This document shows positions 1 through 8,760 of a DNA stretch of 64,000 nt, piece after piece. The position numbers and the translations under genes are program-made. The notes under the pieces are model-generated. The model did not search any database, was not told the DNA's origin, and saw only the letters and a program-made list of their open reading frames with translations. How positions within the stretch are numbered: the first letter of the stretch is position 1; every line of letters begins with the position of its first letter. This DNA is from a virus, in IMG/VR virus record IMGVR_UViG_3300009605_000021, positions 1 to 64,000 of that record; one strand, 5' to 3'.

Positions 1-344
1 AAATCCTTTGATACTGTAGAAACTTCCTGAGAGTCTGGCACATTGTATCCTGAACCAAGCAAAAGTTCATAAAATCTTTCTGTCGTATCAGGTACGATAG
101 GATCAATAACAGTAAAACTTATAGGCTGCCATGTCACGTTACCGGGATAGTAAAATTTATGACCAAAATAACTATGTACAGTTTCGTTTACAGCATACTT
201 TGGTTTGTCTACCTTTTTTATAAGGTATGTAGGAATTCCAAATCTCCCGGGTGCGCCACCTGGCCCACCAATATATAACAGCCATCTATGCTGCCTTTTT
301 GGTTCTAATTTTGCGTCACTCCAAAATGATTGATTGCCTGCCAT
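1..344 (-). CDS. Tail tube protein, T4 gp19-like (3' part missing)
   Basis: Probable tail tube monomer, which stacks into the inner tube through which DNA passes. Only the first 114 codons are in the window; the gene runs off the left edge. The protein begins MAGNQSFWSDAKLEPKRQHR and contains HKFYYPGNVTW and DPIVPDTTERFYELL, a pattern typical of gp19-family tube proteins of T4-like phages (H-K-F-x-Y-P-G, then D-P-x-x-P-D). The ATG at 344 is preceded by AGGAGAC nine nt upstream. It lies directly downstream of the sheath gene, the same 18-19 order as in T4. A TAAATAGT box (367-374, plus strand) sits in the 53-nt gap upstream. Confidence 0.85.
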   Translation of the reverse strand, partial: MAGNQSFWSDAKLEPKRQHRWLLYIGGPGGAPGRFGIPTYLIKKVDKPKYAVNETVHSYFGHKFYYPGNVTWQPISFTVIDPIVPDTTERFYELLLGSGYNVPDSQEVSTVSKD

Positions 345-366
345 TTTTTTATTGTCTCCTCAACTG

Positions 367-374
367 TAAATAGT
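367..374. promoter_or_regulatory. Intergenic ACTATTTA box before tail tube gene
   Basis: ACTATTTA on the coding (minus) strand, TAAATAGT on the plus strand, 22 nt before the tube ATG. The same 8-mer recurs in five other intergenic gaps at 4067, 9766, 33763, 36433 and 59797. Function unknown. Confidence 0.4.
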
Positions 375-397
375 AAATGCTTTGAAAATTTCTCTTA

Positions 398-3300
398 TTA
401 ATCTTCAAAAGAAGCTCCAGAATCTGTGATAATGAAATCTAGAGCAATGAATTCGATTGAGCGCGCGGGCTTCAAGAAAATCTTAGCATACATGATGTTT
501 CTGTCAATTAAATCTGGAGTTGTGGTTGTTTCATCAAGAATAACCTTATAATCAACCAGGCCCAATTGACTCTTTACGCTACTAAGGAAGCTTTCAGCTC
601 TATTTCTGAACCCAACCCAAGTTGCACGCACGTTCTGTTCGAACAGTGTTGTCGCCGCAATTCTTGAAACTTCTTTCTTCACAAAGATAAGTAAGCGGCG
701 AACATTAATTCTATCGAGAGCAGAAGGAGTGAGTTGAAGTGTCTTCTGACCGAAGATTACAATTCCCTCTGCTGGGAAAGTGGCAATTGGGTTGATATTT
801 GCCTCATAGAGCTTGTCTCTATCTTCAGAGGTAAGTTTGTGAGTAACACCAACAACATTTAAGCCCGAAGCCCCAAATGAAAGTCCGCCACGTGTAAACC
901 CAGCTGGCGCAAACCATGGAGCCTGTTGGGCATCGCTAAATGCCATGGCACCAAGAGCAACAACAGAGGGCGGAACTTTAAGAACCGCTGCAGTTCTCTC
1001 ATCGCGGATCTGAACCCATGGATAATAAGTGCAACCATAACTTGAATTGATTTCTCTGTCTTCAAGCTTCTTCCTGAGAAGATTAATGTCCTGAGAATCA
1101 ATACGTGATCTTTCAGTATCACTGTTTTCAGTATAAGGCTGGTAATTTCCCTCACCGACTGTATTATTCTGTAGATCAATGATAGCTAGAGCGTCTGCTC
1201 TTTCTTCACATTGGTCAACAAGAAGATTTGTAAGATTTGTTTCTGTTACACCCGGAATTGTAGCAATATTGTATTCCAACAAATCGGCATCTTTAATTGA
1301 TTGAATAGCTTGTTTGACAGTGTTATAAGCATAGTTCACTGTCGCATTTCCACTTGCATCGTCTAACAGAGAATTTCGAAGTGGTTCTTTTTCTGTAATA
1401 TCGAACCCATCAAAACCTCCATGGAGAAGGGTTGTAAACCTGTTCCATTTCTTTTCGTTAACCAATTTCTTGGCACCAGTATTTCCAGTCCCAGTGTCAG
1501 AACCACTAGTAGCGGTGTAACTCGAGCCATCTTTGCGGCTGCCAGAAGCATAACGCACATGTGGGTTGACTTCGACAAGATCATCAAGTGAGAAAACCCA
1601 TGAAATCTCTGTGTAGGTCCCACCGGTGTCTCTTCCTGAATCGATTCCGCCTGGCATAGCTCGGATCAGATCGCGAACACTTTCGTCAAAAATGTTTGAA
1701 GCCGATCTTTCAGTGCGAACACCCCAAAATGCTTTCTTGGGATTGTCAATATCTCCTTCGTTAGAATTATCTCTTAGAGGCAACTCTGGGAAGTAGAATG
1801 AAGACGACATCTGCGAACCTATATGAGTGTTTGCATCGGTTTTATCAAGCTGTTTGGTATAAACACTAGATTTGACACCAGAAGAGCCGGATGCATTAAG
1901 AGAAGATGAAAACAGGCAATTATATCCCGATGTGGAACCTTTTGCATATGGAATTCCAACTGCTTGATCACCAACAATCATATGGTACCCGGTCAGACCA
2001 CCTTGGGTCTCTGCGCCGGCAGCAGTCGCGTCGTATGTTCCGAGGCCATTTTCGTTGCCTCCGGTAACATTTAATGCGTTAAGGAAACGATAAGGACCAT
2101 ACACACCGAATGGAAGTAAGCCTTCGCCCGCTCCATTATCAACATCTTCGTTCATGGCTACGCGGAGGAATTTAGACTGGTTTGGGTATTCGCCATATTC
2201 TCGATATCTTTCTTCGACAGTATTCCATTCAAGATATTTGTCACCAATTCTTCTTTTAATGTAGTTTGCTGAATGTGGGTTAAGATTTAATCCCTTGAAC
2301 ACTTCTACATATTGAGGTTTGCTGTCTCTATCGCTAATAAACCTGATTGCAACTGTAAATGTGCCGTATCTGTTATATTTGTCATTTGGGAATTTCAGAT
2401 CTTCAATTGAAATTTTGAGATTGTTTTGTAGCCATTCTCCCTGATTCAAAGAAATGAGACGAAACAGCTTTTGCACAGATTCGTTGTCGTAGTTGGTGCT
2501 ATTGCCCGTATCTTGAGAAATATACCAACCTGTCTGTGCATTTGCTCTTCCAAATCTCCAATCTGCGCCATCTTGCACAAAATTTCTAGATTTCAGAGGC
2601 AACATCAAACCGTGAGTTACGCTGCCCCATCCACCAACTTTGTCGTCAAGGAAGCCTTCGTATGATTCACCAAGAAAGTACCCTTTTTGGTTATCTGTAG
2701 TAGTAATAACTGTATTTGTTAGTGTAGGATTGGTATTGAAAACTTTTCTAACAAAATCATCCGAACTGCGATTAAACGTGAAGTCAACTTTTTCTACACC
2801 AGTGTGGAGGCCAGTAAGAGTAGTTGTATCTGCCTGATTTGAAGAGGACAAGATTTGCCCGGGAGTACCAATCAACATTGACAAGGTTCCAGGTGACGAA
2901 GCAGCTGATCCCGTTCCAATTGTCACTGCATGTGAAGCAGTATATTGTGACACAGAACCATTTGATTTATCGAAGTCAAAGGCGCCAGACAGAACCATTG
3001 TGGTGTTCTGGTCGCAATAGAAAATAGCAGCCAAAGAACCTGCAGCAGGGTTGGCGTCAGTATTCGTCCCGGGCGAAACGGCTCCCATTATAAAGTCGGT
3101 ATCAATCGCCATGGAGCCGTTGGTGTTAGCAAGAATAAGACCATCGGTGTCGTCCGCAGCCAAGACAAGATTAGATGTCGCTTTAAGAGTGACAGTAGTG
3201 GTAGTTGTACCATCTTCCGCGCTGACGCCGACAACGCCGGTGGTCGCGAGGGTGGAAATACCGGAATGATATTTAGCAACAGTGGTAGTAGCTGTGCCAT

Positions 3301-4030
3301 TGATCGCATCTTTTATATAACCTCGCGTAGCTGCCGTATCCCCTGCTAAGCCTAGCACCCAAATTTCATTGGCTGCCATTCCGCCGGCCAGTAGGGTGCT
3401 GGAGGGTTTCATTACAAATTTGTATGTAGTGCCGGTGCCTCCAACAGTTGTCGGTACATTGATTGTAAATGCTTTGTCGTCGCCGACGACACTCGCTTGT
3501 ATAGCATCAATTACAGTCGCTGTAGTTAAGCCCTGATTTTCAATTTGGTCAGAACCATTGAACAGCCAAAGACCATAAGCTCCGCCGGCGCTTTCAACAT
3601 CTTCGTTTGGAGTCGTTCGCGCATTTTGGCTTAACAACACCTTCGCAATGCCAGCGGATGTGCCGTCGCCTCCGCCCCAACCAGCTTTTCCAGCTGTCGT
3701 GGCTAGTGTGTGTTGCTCACCAAGAAGTCTAATGAATGTGAGAGGAGCATTGTTACTTAACCAAGCTTTAGCAGCATAAGAGCCGTAAGTTGGTGCTAGC
3801 TTGTTGCCATCTCTAAAAACATCACCAGTTTGAACACCAGGAATGGGTTCACCAAAAATCTCAACAAACTCGGCATAAGATCGAACTTTGATTGGAGTTC
3901 CTGCGGGCCCTTTTACAGAGCGCCCAATGACCAGTGGTCCAATAACTTCTGGTGCTGCTTCAAGAATCGACTTATCAATCTCATTCATGAAGATTCCCGG
4001 TGATACAAATTTAAACTTCTTTACAGACAT
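398..4030 (-). CDS. Tail sheath protein, T4 gp18-like, enlarged
   Basis: Contractile sheath subunit. The N-terminus (SPGIFMNEIDKS, then GPLVIGRSVKGPAGTP) and the C-terminal third (ALGAMAFSDAQQAPWFAPAG, INPIATFPAEGIVIFGQKT, DRINVRRLLIFVKKEVSR, ATWVGFRNRAESFLS) are diagnostic for the gp18 family. At 1210 residues it is nearly twice T4 gp18 (659). The extra length lies mainly between residues about 120 and 480 and is rich in Gly, Ser and Thr. Part of it (about residues 180-340, DNA 3000-3480) resembles the Ig-like domain that recurs in other virion proteins here and is visibly GC-richer than its flanks. Such insertions probably decorate the outer surface of the sheath. The ATG at 4030 has AAAGGAGA at proper spacing. 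It is followed by the tube gene and preceded by connector genes. Confidence 0.93.
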   Translation of the reverse strand: MSVKKFKFVSPGIFMNEIDKSILEAAPEVIGPLVIGRSVKGPAGTPIKVRSYAEFVEIFGEPIPGVQTGDVFRDGNKLAPTYGSYAAKAWLSNNAPLTFIRLLGEQHTLATTAGKAGWGGGDGTSAGIAKVLLSQNARTTPNEDVESAGGAYGLWLFNGSDQIENQGLTTATVIDAIQASVVGDDKAFTINVPTTVGGTGTTYKFVMKPSSTLLAGGMAANEIWVLGLAGDTAATRGYIKDAINGTATTTVAKYHSGISTLATTGVVGVSAEDGTTTTTVTLKATSNLVLAADDTDGLILANTNGSMAIDTDFIMGAVSPGTNTDANPAAGSLAAIFYCDQNTTMVLSGAFDFDKSNGSVSQYTASHAVTIGTGSAASSPGTLSMLIGTPGQILSSSNQADTTTLTGLHTGVEKVDFTFNRSSDDFVRKVFNTNPTLTNTVITTTDNQKGYFLGESYEGFLDDKVGGWGSVTHGLMLPLKSRNFVQDGADWRFGRANAQTGWYISQDTGNSTNYDNESVQKLFRLISLNQGEWLQNNLKISIEDLKFPNDKYNRYGTFTVAIRFISDRDSKPQYVEVFKGLNLNPHSANYIKRRIGDKYLEWNTVEERYREYGEYPNQSKFLRVAMNEDVDNGAGEGLLPFGVYGPYRFLNALNVTGGNENGLGTYDATAAGAETQGGLTGYHMIVGDQAVGIPYAKGSTSGYNCLFSSSLNASGSSGVKSSVYTKQLDKTDANTHIGSQMSSSFYFPELPLRDNSNEGDIDNPKKAFWGVRTERSASNIFDESVRDLIRAMPGGIDSGRDTGGTYTEISWVFSLDDLVEVNPHVRYASGSRKDGSSYTATSGSDTGTGNTGAKKLVNEKKWNRFTTLLHGGFDGFDITEKEPLRNSLLDDASGNATVNYAYNTVKQAIQSIKDADLLEYNIATIPGVTETNLTNLLVDQCEERADALAIIDLQNNTVGEGNYQPYTENSDTERSRIDSQDINLLRKKLEDREINSSYGCTYYPWVQIRDERTAAVLKVPPSVVALGAMAFSDAQQAPWFAPAGFTRGGLSFGASGLNVVGVTHKLTSEDRDKLYEANINPIATFPAEGIVIFGQKTLQLTPSALDRINVRRLLIFVKKEVSRIAATTLFEQNVRATWVGFRNRAESFLSSVKSQLGLVDYKVILDETTTTPDLIDRNIMYAKIFLKPARSIEFIALDFIITDSGASFED

Positions 4031-4066
4031 ACTTTAAAGTCTCCTTTATGATAGTATTTTCTTTAA

Positions 4067-4074
4067 TAAATAGT
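4067..4074. promoter_or_regulatory. Intergenic ACTATTTA box before sheath gene
   Basis: ACTATTTA on the coding strand, 36 nt upstream of the sheath ATG, within the 68-nt gap between the connector gene and the sheath. One of six copies of this 8-mer in gaps. Its complement TAAATAGT overlaps the T4 late promoter core (TATAAATA), but on the strand facing away from the gene. Confidence 0.4.
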
Positions 4075-4098
4075 AATTTACTTTCTCAAACTCCAATA

Positions 4099-4962
4099 TT
4101 AACTTCTATAAAATGAATCATCATCGTGCTCTGGTTCATCTTTATTGATTACTCTTTCTCTAGGTATTTTTACAACGACAGCATTTTCACGAACTACAAG
4201 TTTTGGTTGATCTTGATTATCACCTGAACCAATCAAATAACCTAGAACTTCTATGTTAACAGTTGTTTGATAAGTTTTTTCGTCTTCTCCTAGAGTCGAC
4301 ATATTATTAGTTTGTGCGAAAGCTGGCTGAACAAACGCTTCATATAAGTGTTTGTCTTTTTTAATTACAAAATGATTAATATTTCCAGGCCTCACAACGA
4401 ATGGAGTCAACAGATCATTCATTTGTTGTTGATACTCAGTCTTGAGAGTAATTGCATAGTTTATCAGCAGTGGTACAGGCATTGGAATAGTAACTGTCTG
4501 ATAAACAATTTTATCGTTTTTAAATGGATAATTTAATTGGCCAAACAAGCGATAAGTGTCCGCTCTTTTGAAGTTGCTTGTCTTATCTTGTTTAATCTTT
4601 CTCGCAACTATAATTGAACCACCTTTTTCGTCGTTGACTGGAGGAACATTTCCATAAAAAACACCTTTTTTTATAGGATTTTTTTCTATTGAGATTCTCT
4701 CGATTGTCATTATCGGAAGAATTAATGATCCATTCTTGTCTCGCAAGTTTTGATCGTTTTTGATCTGAAAAGACCTTTCTGCAGTCATCCACAAAGTTGG
4801 CACCTTCTTGAATCCTTTGTTTGTGGTCGCATGTATATTAAAAACTTTATCAATATGTTCAAAAAAAGCTTCGTCAATCTTTTCTAAAGTTGAAGGCACA
4901 ATAAGTTCTTCATGAACAACTCTTGGATCTGGAACACCTGTATTTTTATGTTTAGGTGGCAT
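4099..4962 (-). CDS. Tail completion / sheath terminator candidate (gp15-like)
   Basis: Candidate for the tail terminator that caps tube and sheath and joins the tail to the neck. I place the start at the ATG at 4962 (MPPKHKNTGVPDPRVVHEEL, 287 residues); a longer frame to 5046 exists but would overlap the upstream gene by 95 nt. The chosen start overlaps that gene by 11 nt. The segment PMPVPLLINYAITLKTEYQQ followed by QMNDLLTPFV resembles the gp15 pattern in which a pairing region and a long helix precede a hydrophobic strand. The call also rests on position (capsid, two connector-like genes, this gene, sheath, tube), which mirrors T4 13-14-15-18-19. The exact T4 counterpart is uncertain. Confidence 0.5.
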   Translation of the reverse strand: MPPKHKNTGVPDPRVVHEELIVPSTLEKIDEAFFEHIDKVFNIHATTNKGFKKVPTLWMTAERSFQIKNDQNLRDKNGSLILPIMTIERISIEKNPIKKGVFYGNVPPVNDEKGGSIIVARKIKQDKTSNFKRADTYRLFGQLNYPFKNDKIVYQTVTIPMPVPLLINYAITLKTEYQQQMNDLLTPFVVRPGNINHFVIKKDKHLYEAFVQPAFAQTNNMSTLGEDEKTYQTTVNIEVLGYLIGSGDNQDQPKLVVRENAVVVKIPRERVINKDEPEHDDDSFYRS

Positions 4963-5437
4963 CAAACAAACCCTCGCGAGCACGAATACATCTTGCAGAT
5001 ATCTCAAAACGATGATCAATCTGACCAAAGAACTGTTTCGGTTCATCTAAAGAAACAATCTCATAATGAACATCGCCGTACAGAGCAAAATCCCCAACTC
5101 GAACAATAAGATCTTGATCTTCTGTTAATCTTCTTTTATGGAAATGAAGAAGTAGTGATGAGCTTTTATCGATACCAACATTATTCATAAATTCTGTCTT
5201 TAGCCCTTCCCACTCAACTAAAACATAAACACGAATTGGGGGCAAAAATGTTTTATTAATGGCTTCTCCATAAACTGAATGAAAATCTGTATGTTCCAAA
5301 CTGATGGGGTAATATAATATTTGCTGGCCAATGACACGTTCGATTAATTCATCATTAACCTGTTTTATCAGGTCCCTCTCCTTTTTTCCAACAAAAAGAG
5401 GCGGCGGTGGCTGTGTTGGTTGTTCCCATTTAGACAT
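4952..5437 (-). CDS. Neck / head-completion candidate
   Basis: 161-residue protein, probably part of the neck between portal and tail. It starts MSKWEQPTQPPPPLFVGKKE with a proline-rich leader and has a compact alpha/beta body ending in VGDFALYGDVHYEIVSLDEP and FEISARCIRAREGLFDA. The pattern of a G-D-x-x-x-Y-x-x-x-x-Y-E-I strand followed by a short strand pair is seen in small head-tail connectors of marine T4-like phages. It is smaller than T4 gp14 (256 residues). It sits between a 436-residue putative neck gene and a putative tail completion gene. Assignment is by position and general fold; a direct match to gp13 or gp14 cannot be claimed from sequence alone. Confidence 0.45.
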   Translation of the reverse strand: MSKWEQPTQPPPPLFVGKKERDLIKQVNDELIERVIGQQILYYPISLEHTDFHSVYGEAINKTFLPPIRVYVLVEWEGLKTEFMNNVGIDKSSSLLLHFHKRRLTEDQDLIVRVGDFALYGDVHYEIVSLDEPKQFFGQIDHRFEISARCIRAREGLFDAT

Positions 5438-5446
5438 CTTTCTATA

Positions 5447-6757
5447 TTACCCCGTAAACACTGGAAGAGGAATTCTCTCTTGAAGTCTACTAACTGATTC
5501 TGCGACAGTTGCATCTCTTTCAGCCAAATTGGCATATGTCAATTCATCAAGAACGGTTTTAAGTTCATCTCTTAATGTGGCTTGCTCTGCTGTTGCTTGA
5601 GTGATCAAACTATCACCATTTAATGTTACAGATTCTCCTGGAACGGGTATTGTGCTAAATTTGCTTCTAACTAAACCTAATGTTTCTTTTGTTAACGCTA
5701 GTGAAAACCTTCGTATCCATTGTTTTCCGATAGAATTAATATTTCTATAAGGAATGTTAGCAAATGGCAGAGTATTCATGTTGTTCACACCAGAAGTTCC
5801 ACTTAATTTGTCATCATCCTCTACCCATGGATCTTCTTTTACAGTAAACTTGATCCACATTTTTTCAGGAGCAGAAGTTGTTGTTAATGGGAAGAGCCGC
5901 AACCTGTTATCTTTTATTTCAAAAGAGTAATGAGAGTTTCTCGTATAAATTGCGTCTTCAAACATCATTGCTTGTTGTTTGTTCTGCCAAACCGGAATGA
6001 TTTGGAATTGTGAATCGTCAGCCCATTGACCATAATTCTGAAGGTTACCGACAGTGTTGAGTCCTCCATAATATCCATAGAATCTCCACATCGCAGCAGG
6101 AGTTTTATAATAGACTTGTTTAACAATGATTCTTTTTTTGCCCACTTTATTATAAAATGAAGAATTGTCATTGCTGGAATCTATAGAGGCAGAATAGATG
6201 ATGGCTTGAAGATCATAATCTTGTGAATTTGTAGATGTACTAAAAGATGATGAATATTCTGTTTCGTCTCCTCCAACCCCAATACTCGCTCCGATGCCTA
6301 AAGTTACTTTTCTTGAATATTCAAATCTGTATTTAGGAAATTTTAAAGCAAGTTCTTCTGAGTCCTCGCCATATAGCGAAGATGGTAGTTCATCGGAGTC
6401 AACAAGACTGCCATCGTGATCGAAAGTTCCAGTTGCGCTTCCAAGAAGGCTTCCAAGAACATTCTTTGCTTGATGTATATTGACAATATATGAGTACTCT
6501 AAAACTGCTTCTTCATAAGCGGCAAACACATTTTCTTTTGTTAACTCTATATCTAATATGTCTCCACCAAGCTTTTTATAGGTATAAGCAACTTGATCGA
6601 CGGCGCCAGTTATAAAATTGTCAGAGTATAGTGGAGATGCTTCATTGCTATATATGTTAAACGGCAACGTTGTTGTCGTAATATCATTTAAGCTCGCTGT
6701 TTGTGGTAAAACAATTGCGCTTACAGTACTTGAAGGCGAAAGAGTAGGATAGGCCAT
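5447..6757 (-). CDS. Neck / head-tail connector candidate
   Basis: 436-residue protein, first gene after the capsid terminator. It has a helical N-terminal segment (DQVAYTYKKLGGDILDIELT, then ENVFAAYEEAVLEYSYIVNI), typical of connector proteins that dock on the portal, then a Ser-rich loop and a beta-rich region (MWIKFTVKEDPW) and a helical C-terminus (FSLALTKETLGLVRSKF; EQATLRDELKTVLDELTYAN). The family recurs in marine T4-like phages downstream of gp23. T4 gp13 occupies a similar place but is shorter (309 residues), so the equivalence is an inference from order. The ATG at 6757 has AGGAGT about 11 nt upstream. Confidence 0.5.
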   Translation of the reverse strand: MAYPTLSPSSTVSAIVLPQTASLNDITTTTLPFNIYSNEASPLYSDNFITGAVDQVAYTYKKLGGDILDIELTKENVFAAYEEAVLEYSYIVNIHQAKNVLGSLLGSATGTFDHDGSLVDSDELPSSLYGEDSEELALKFPKYRFEYSRKVTLGIGASIGVGGDETEYSSSFSTSTNSQDYDLQAIIYSASIDSSNDNSSFYNKVGKKRIIVKQVYYKTPAAMWRFYGYYGGLNTVGNLQNYGQWADDSQFQIIPVWQNKQQAMMFEDAIYTRNSHYSFEIKDNRLRLFPLTTTSAPEKMWIKFTVKEDPWVEDDDKLSGTSGVNNMNTLPFANIPYRNINSIGKQWIRRFSLALTKETLGLVRSKFSTIPVPGESVTLNGDSLITQATAEQATLRDELKTVLDELTYANLAERDATVAESVSRLQERIPLPVFTG

Positions 6758-6793
6758 TCATAGAGACTCCTATAGCTACCTTAATTAGTTTTG

Positions 6794-6838
6794 GAAAAAA
6801 GAAAACCCCAGTCTAACCTAAGTCAAACTGGGGTTTTC
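6794..6838 (-). terminator. Intrinsic terminator after major capsid gene
   Basis: A perfect 12-bp inverted repeat (GAAAACCCCAGT at 6801-6812 with ACTGGGGTTTTC at 6827-6838) encloses a 14-nt loop. On the minus strand the stem is followed by TTTTTT. It lies 22 nt after the stop of the capsid gene and before the neck genes, so it should end or attenuate capsid transcripts. It is the only strong hairpin with a U-tract that I found. Confidence 0.9.
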
Positions 6839-6859
6839 GATAAAAAGGTTAATTAAGTA

Positions 6860-8740
6860 TTAACCGCGAAGATCTTGAACTACAACAAGACCGTACATAT
6901 CAGGACGTACCATCTTTTTAGCGTAGCGAGTCATGACACCCTTACGGGGCACGAAGTCCTCTACACCAAAGATAGTAGGCGTGACCTGGAGAGGTACATA
7001 CGGAGCATATACATATCCGCTCTCGAGGAACGAACCACCTTTACGACCAATAAGAACAACGTTCCTGAGGAAGTAAGGATCTACATATATATCCCATTTC
7101 TTGCTAAGACTACCTGTCTTAATAGTACCAACTGTGCCTCTGTCAGTATCACCTGTTACGTCAGCACGGAAACCAGAGGTAAACTCTAGAATATTGGCGA
7201 CTTCAGGTCCTACTACAATGAAGTTAGCTCCGCCTCGAAGCGTCTTACGATGAATCTGAGCGGATACGTCATTGATGGTTTCGACAAGAGTCTCATACCA
7301 TTCAGACACGGTACCAGTAAAGTCAGCACCAAGAAGTGACTCATTATTGAGGTTACTAATCGGTTGACCATTGGTACGATCAAGGAACTTACCAGGTCGG
7401 CGAGACCAATGATAAGTGCTAGCAGTGGAACCCTTAACGAGATCTTCGAGGATCTCGCGGTCAATCTCAAGAGCAATTTGCTCAGAGAGAATGCCAGTAA
7501 GTTCTACTTCAGCATCAAGATTGTGGTAAGCATTGAGATCTTGACCAAGCTCTGGGGTCCATTTGGCCTTGAGCTTTTTGGTGATAGCCGTGACAGACAC
7601 GCTGTCTACCTTGATATCAATCTCAGGGATACCTTCATCTTTTTCCAGTCCCCATGGTTCGAGACCAACAACAGCACCAACTGCATTGGTTGAACCAGCA
7701 GCAACAGAAGTACTATTGAAAGCGTCTGCAAGCGCATATTCGTATTGCAGACTCAAGGGGTTGTCAGCGGCGCTAGCCAGTCCCATACCATACTGATGCA
7801 AACCAGTCTCATTGGTAGTATCAGTGGCGAAGAACAAGAGAATGTGATCTTTCTTGGAACCACTGAACTGAGTCAAACGACGAACCACCTTCATTGAGCC
7901 TGACATTCCATAATCTGTACCTTCTTTCGCAACAATGCTTTGCAAATTGGCCTCATTGAGATTCGGGAAAGTATCGGAGTTATTAGGAACTCTAATGACA
8001 CACACGTTGGTTGTTCCCGACGTGAAATCAGGGTCGAAACGACAAAGCGCATCGAACTCAGCTTGAGAGTTAACACCATCTGGCACATCATCAGAACCAG
8101 GTAGCTTGCCACCAAATGTACCGGAAGCAACAACGCCGGCGTTGGTAGCGTGATGTCCGCCGGCGACGTTGGCCCAAGTTTCAAAAGCGTGGCCGGATGT
8201 TCCGGCGGCGATGCCTCCGCTAGAACCAGTCGGTGAAGAATAGCCCTGATTAAGATTGTAAGGTCCTAAGCTGACATTCTCGTCACCAAGGTTAACACCA
8301 CCGGTGATTTCCACACCGACGACGCCGCCGCCATAAAGCGAATTCGCAGTACCGGGAGTACCTTGAATACCATCTAGGTCAGCATTCAAACCTAAGCGGT
8401 TTGAGGTATGCTGGAAGTCCAGGAAGAAGATGAGACCCGAAGGGAGACTCATCGGTTGCACTGACACAAGGTCATTTGCAATGAGTGAACCGAATACTCG
8501 GCGCACGATTGGGAATGCAACAGCAGCAAAGCCTTCTACATCACCAGTATGCATAGCGGAAGCTTCACGAAGAAGTTCCCTAGCTTGGTTTTCTAGAAGA
8601 CGAGACATGCTCTGTCGCGTAGCATCGTTAGTGAGACCTTCAAGAAGTCCAGTGTTTTCCCACTTTTCAAGTAGTGCAGCACCTTCCCTCTGGAGGTCAC
8701 GATTAACAATGCCTTCAGTTAATTTATCTAATACAGACAT
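6860..8740 (-). CDS. Major capsid protein, T4 gp23-like
   Basis: Main shell protein with the HK97-type fold. The N-terminal region (TRQSMSRLLENQARELLREA, then AFPIVRRVFGSLIANDLVSV and QPMSLPSGLIFFLDFQ) and the C-terminal part (AKWTPELGQDLNAYHNLDAE, YVYAPYVPLQVTPTIF, RKGVMTRYAKKMVRPDMYG) are standard gp23-family blocks. Residues 57-60 read L-R-E-A, a match to the (L/I)-x-E|A site cut by T4-type prohead proteases and close to the T4 cut after residue 65, so a propeptide of about 59 residues is predicted. At 626 residues it exceeds T4 gp23 (521); a Gly-rich insert at about residues 120-235, encoded by GC-richer DNA (about 8100-8360), explains this. ATCCTCCTTA (minus TAAGGAGGAT) gives a strong ribosome site. 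A terminator follows. Confidence 0.95.
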   Translation of the reverse strand: MSVLDKLTEGIVNRDLQREGAALLEKWENTGLLEGLTNDATRQSMSRLLENQARELLREASAMHTGDVEGFAAVAFPIVRRVFGSLIANDLVSVQPMSLPSGLIFFLDFQHTSNRLGLNADLDGIQGTPGTANSLYGGGVVGVEITGGVNLGDENVSLGPYNLNQGYSSPTGSSGGIAAGTSGHAFETWANVAGGHHATNAGVVASGTFGGKLPGSDDVPDGVNSQAEFDALCRFDPDFTSGTTNVCVIRVPNNSDTFPNLNEANLQSIVAKEGTDYGMSGSMKVVRRLTQFSGSKKDHILLFFATDTTNETGLHQYGMGLASAADNPLSLQYEYALADAFNSTSVAAGSTNAVGAVVGLEPWGLEKDEGIPEIDIKVDSVSVTAITKKLKAKWTPELGQDLNAYHNLDAEVELTGILSEQIALEIDREILEDLVKGSTASTYHWSRRPGKFLDRTNGQPISNLNNESLLGADFTGTVSEWYETLVETINDVSAQIHRKTLRGGANFIVVGPEVANILEFTSGFRADVTGDTDRGTVGTIKTGSLSKKWDIYVDPYFLRNVVLIGRKGGSFLESGYVYAPYVPLQVTPTIFGVEDFVPRKGVMTRYAKKMVRPDMYGLVVVQDLRG

Positions 8741-8760
8741 TTTTAAATCCTCCTTATAAA

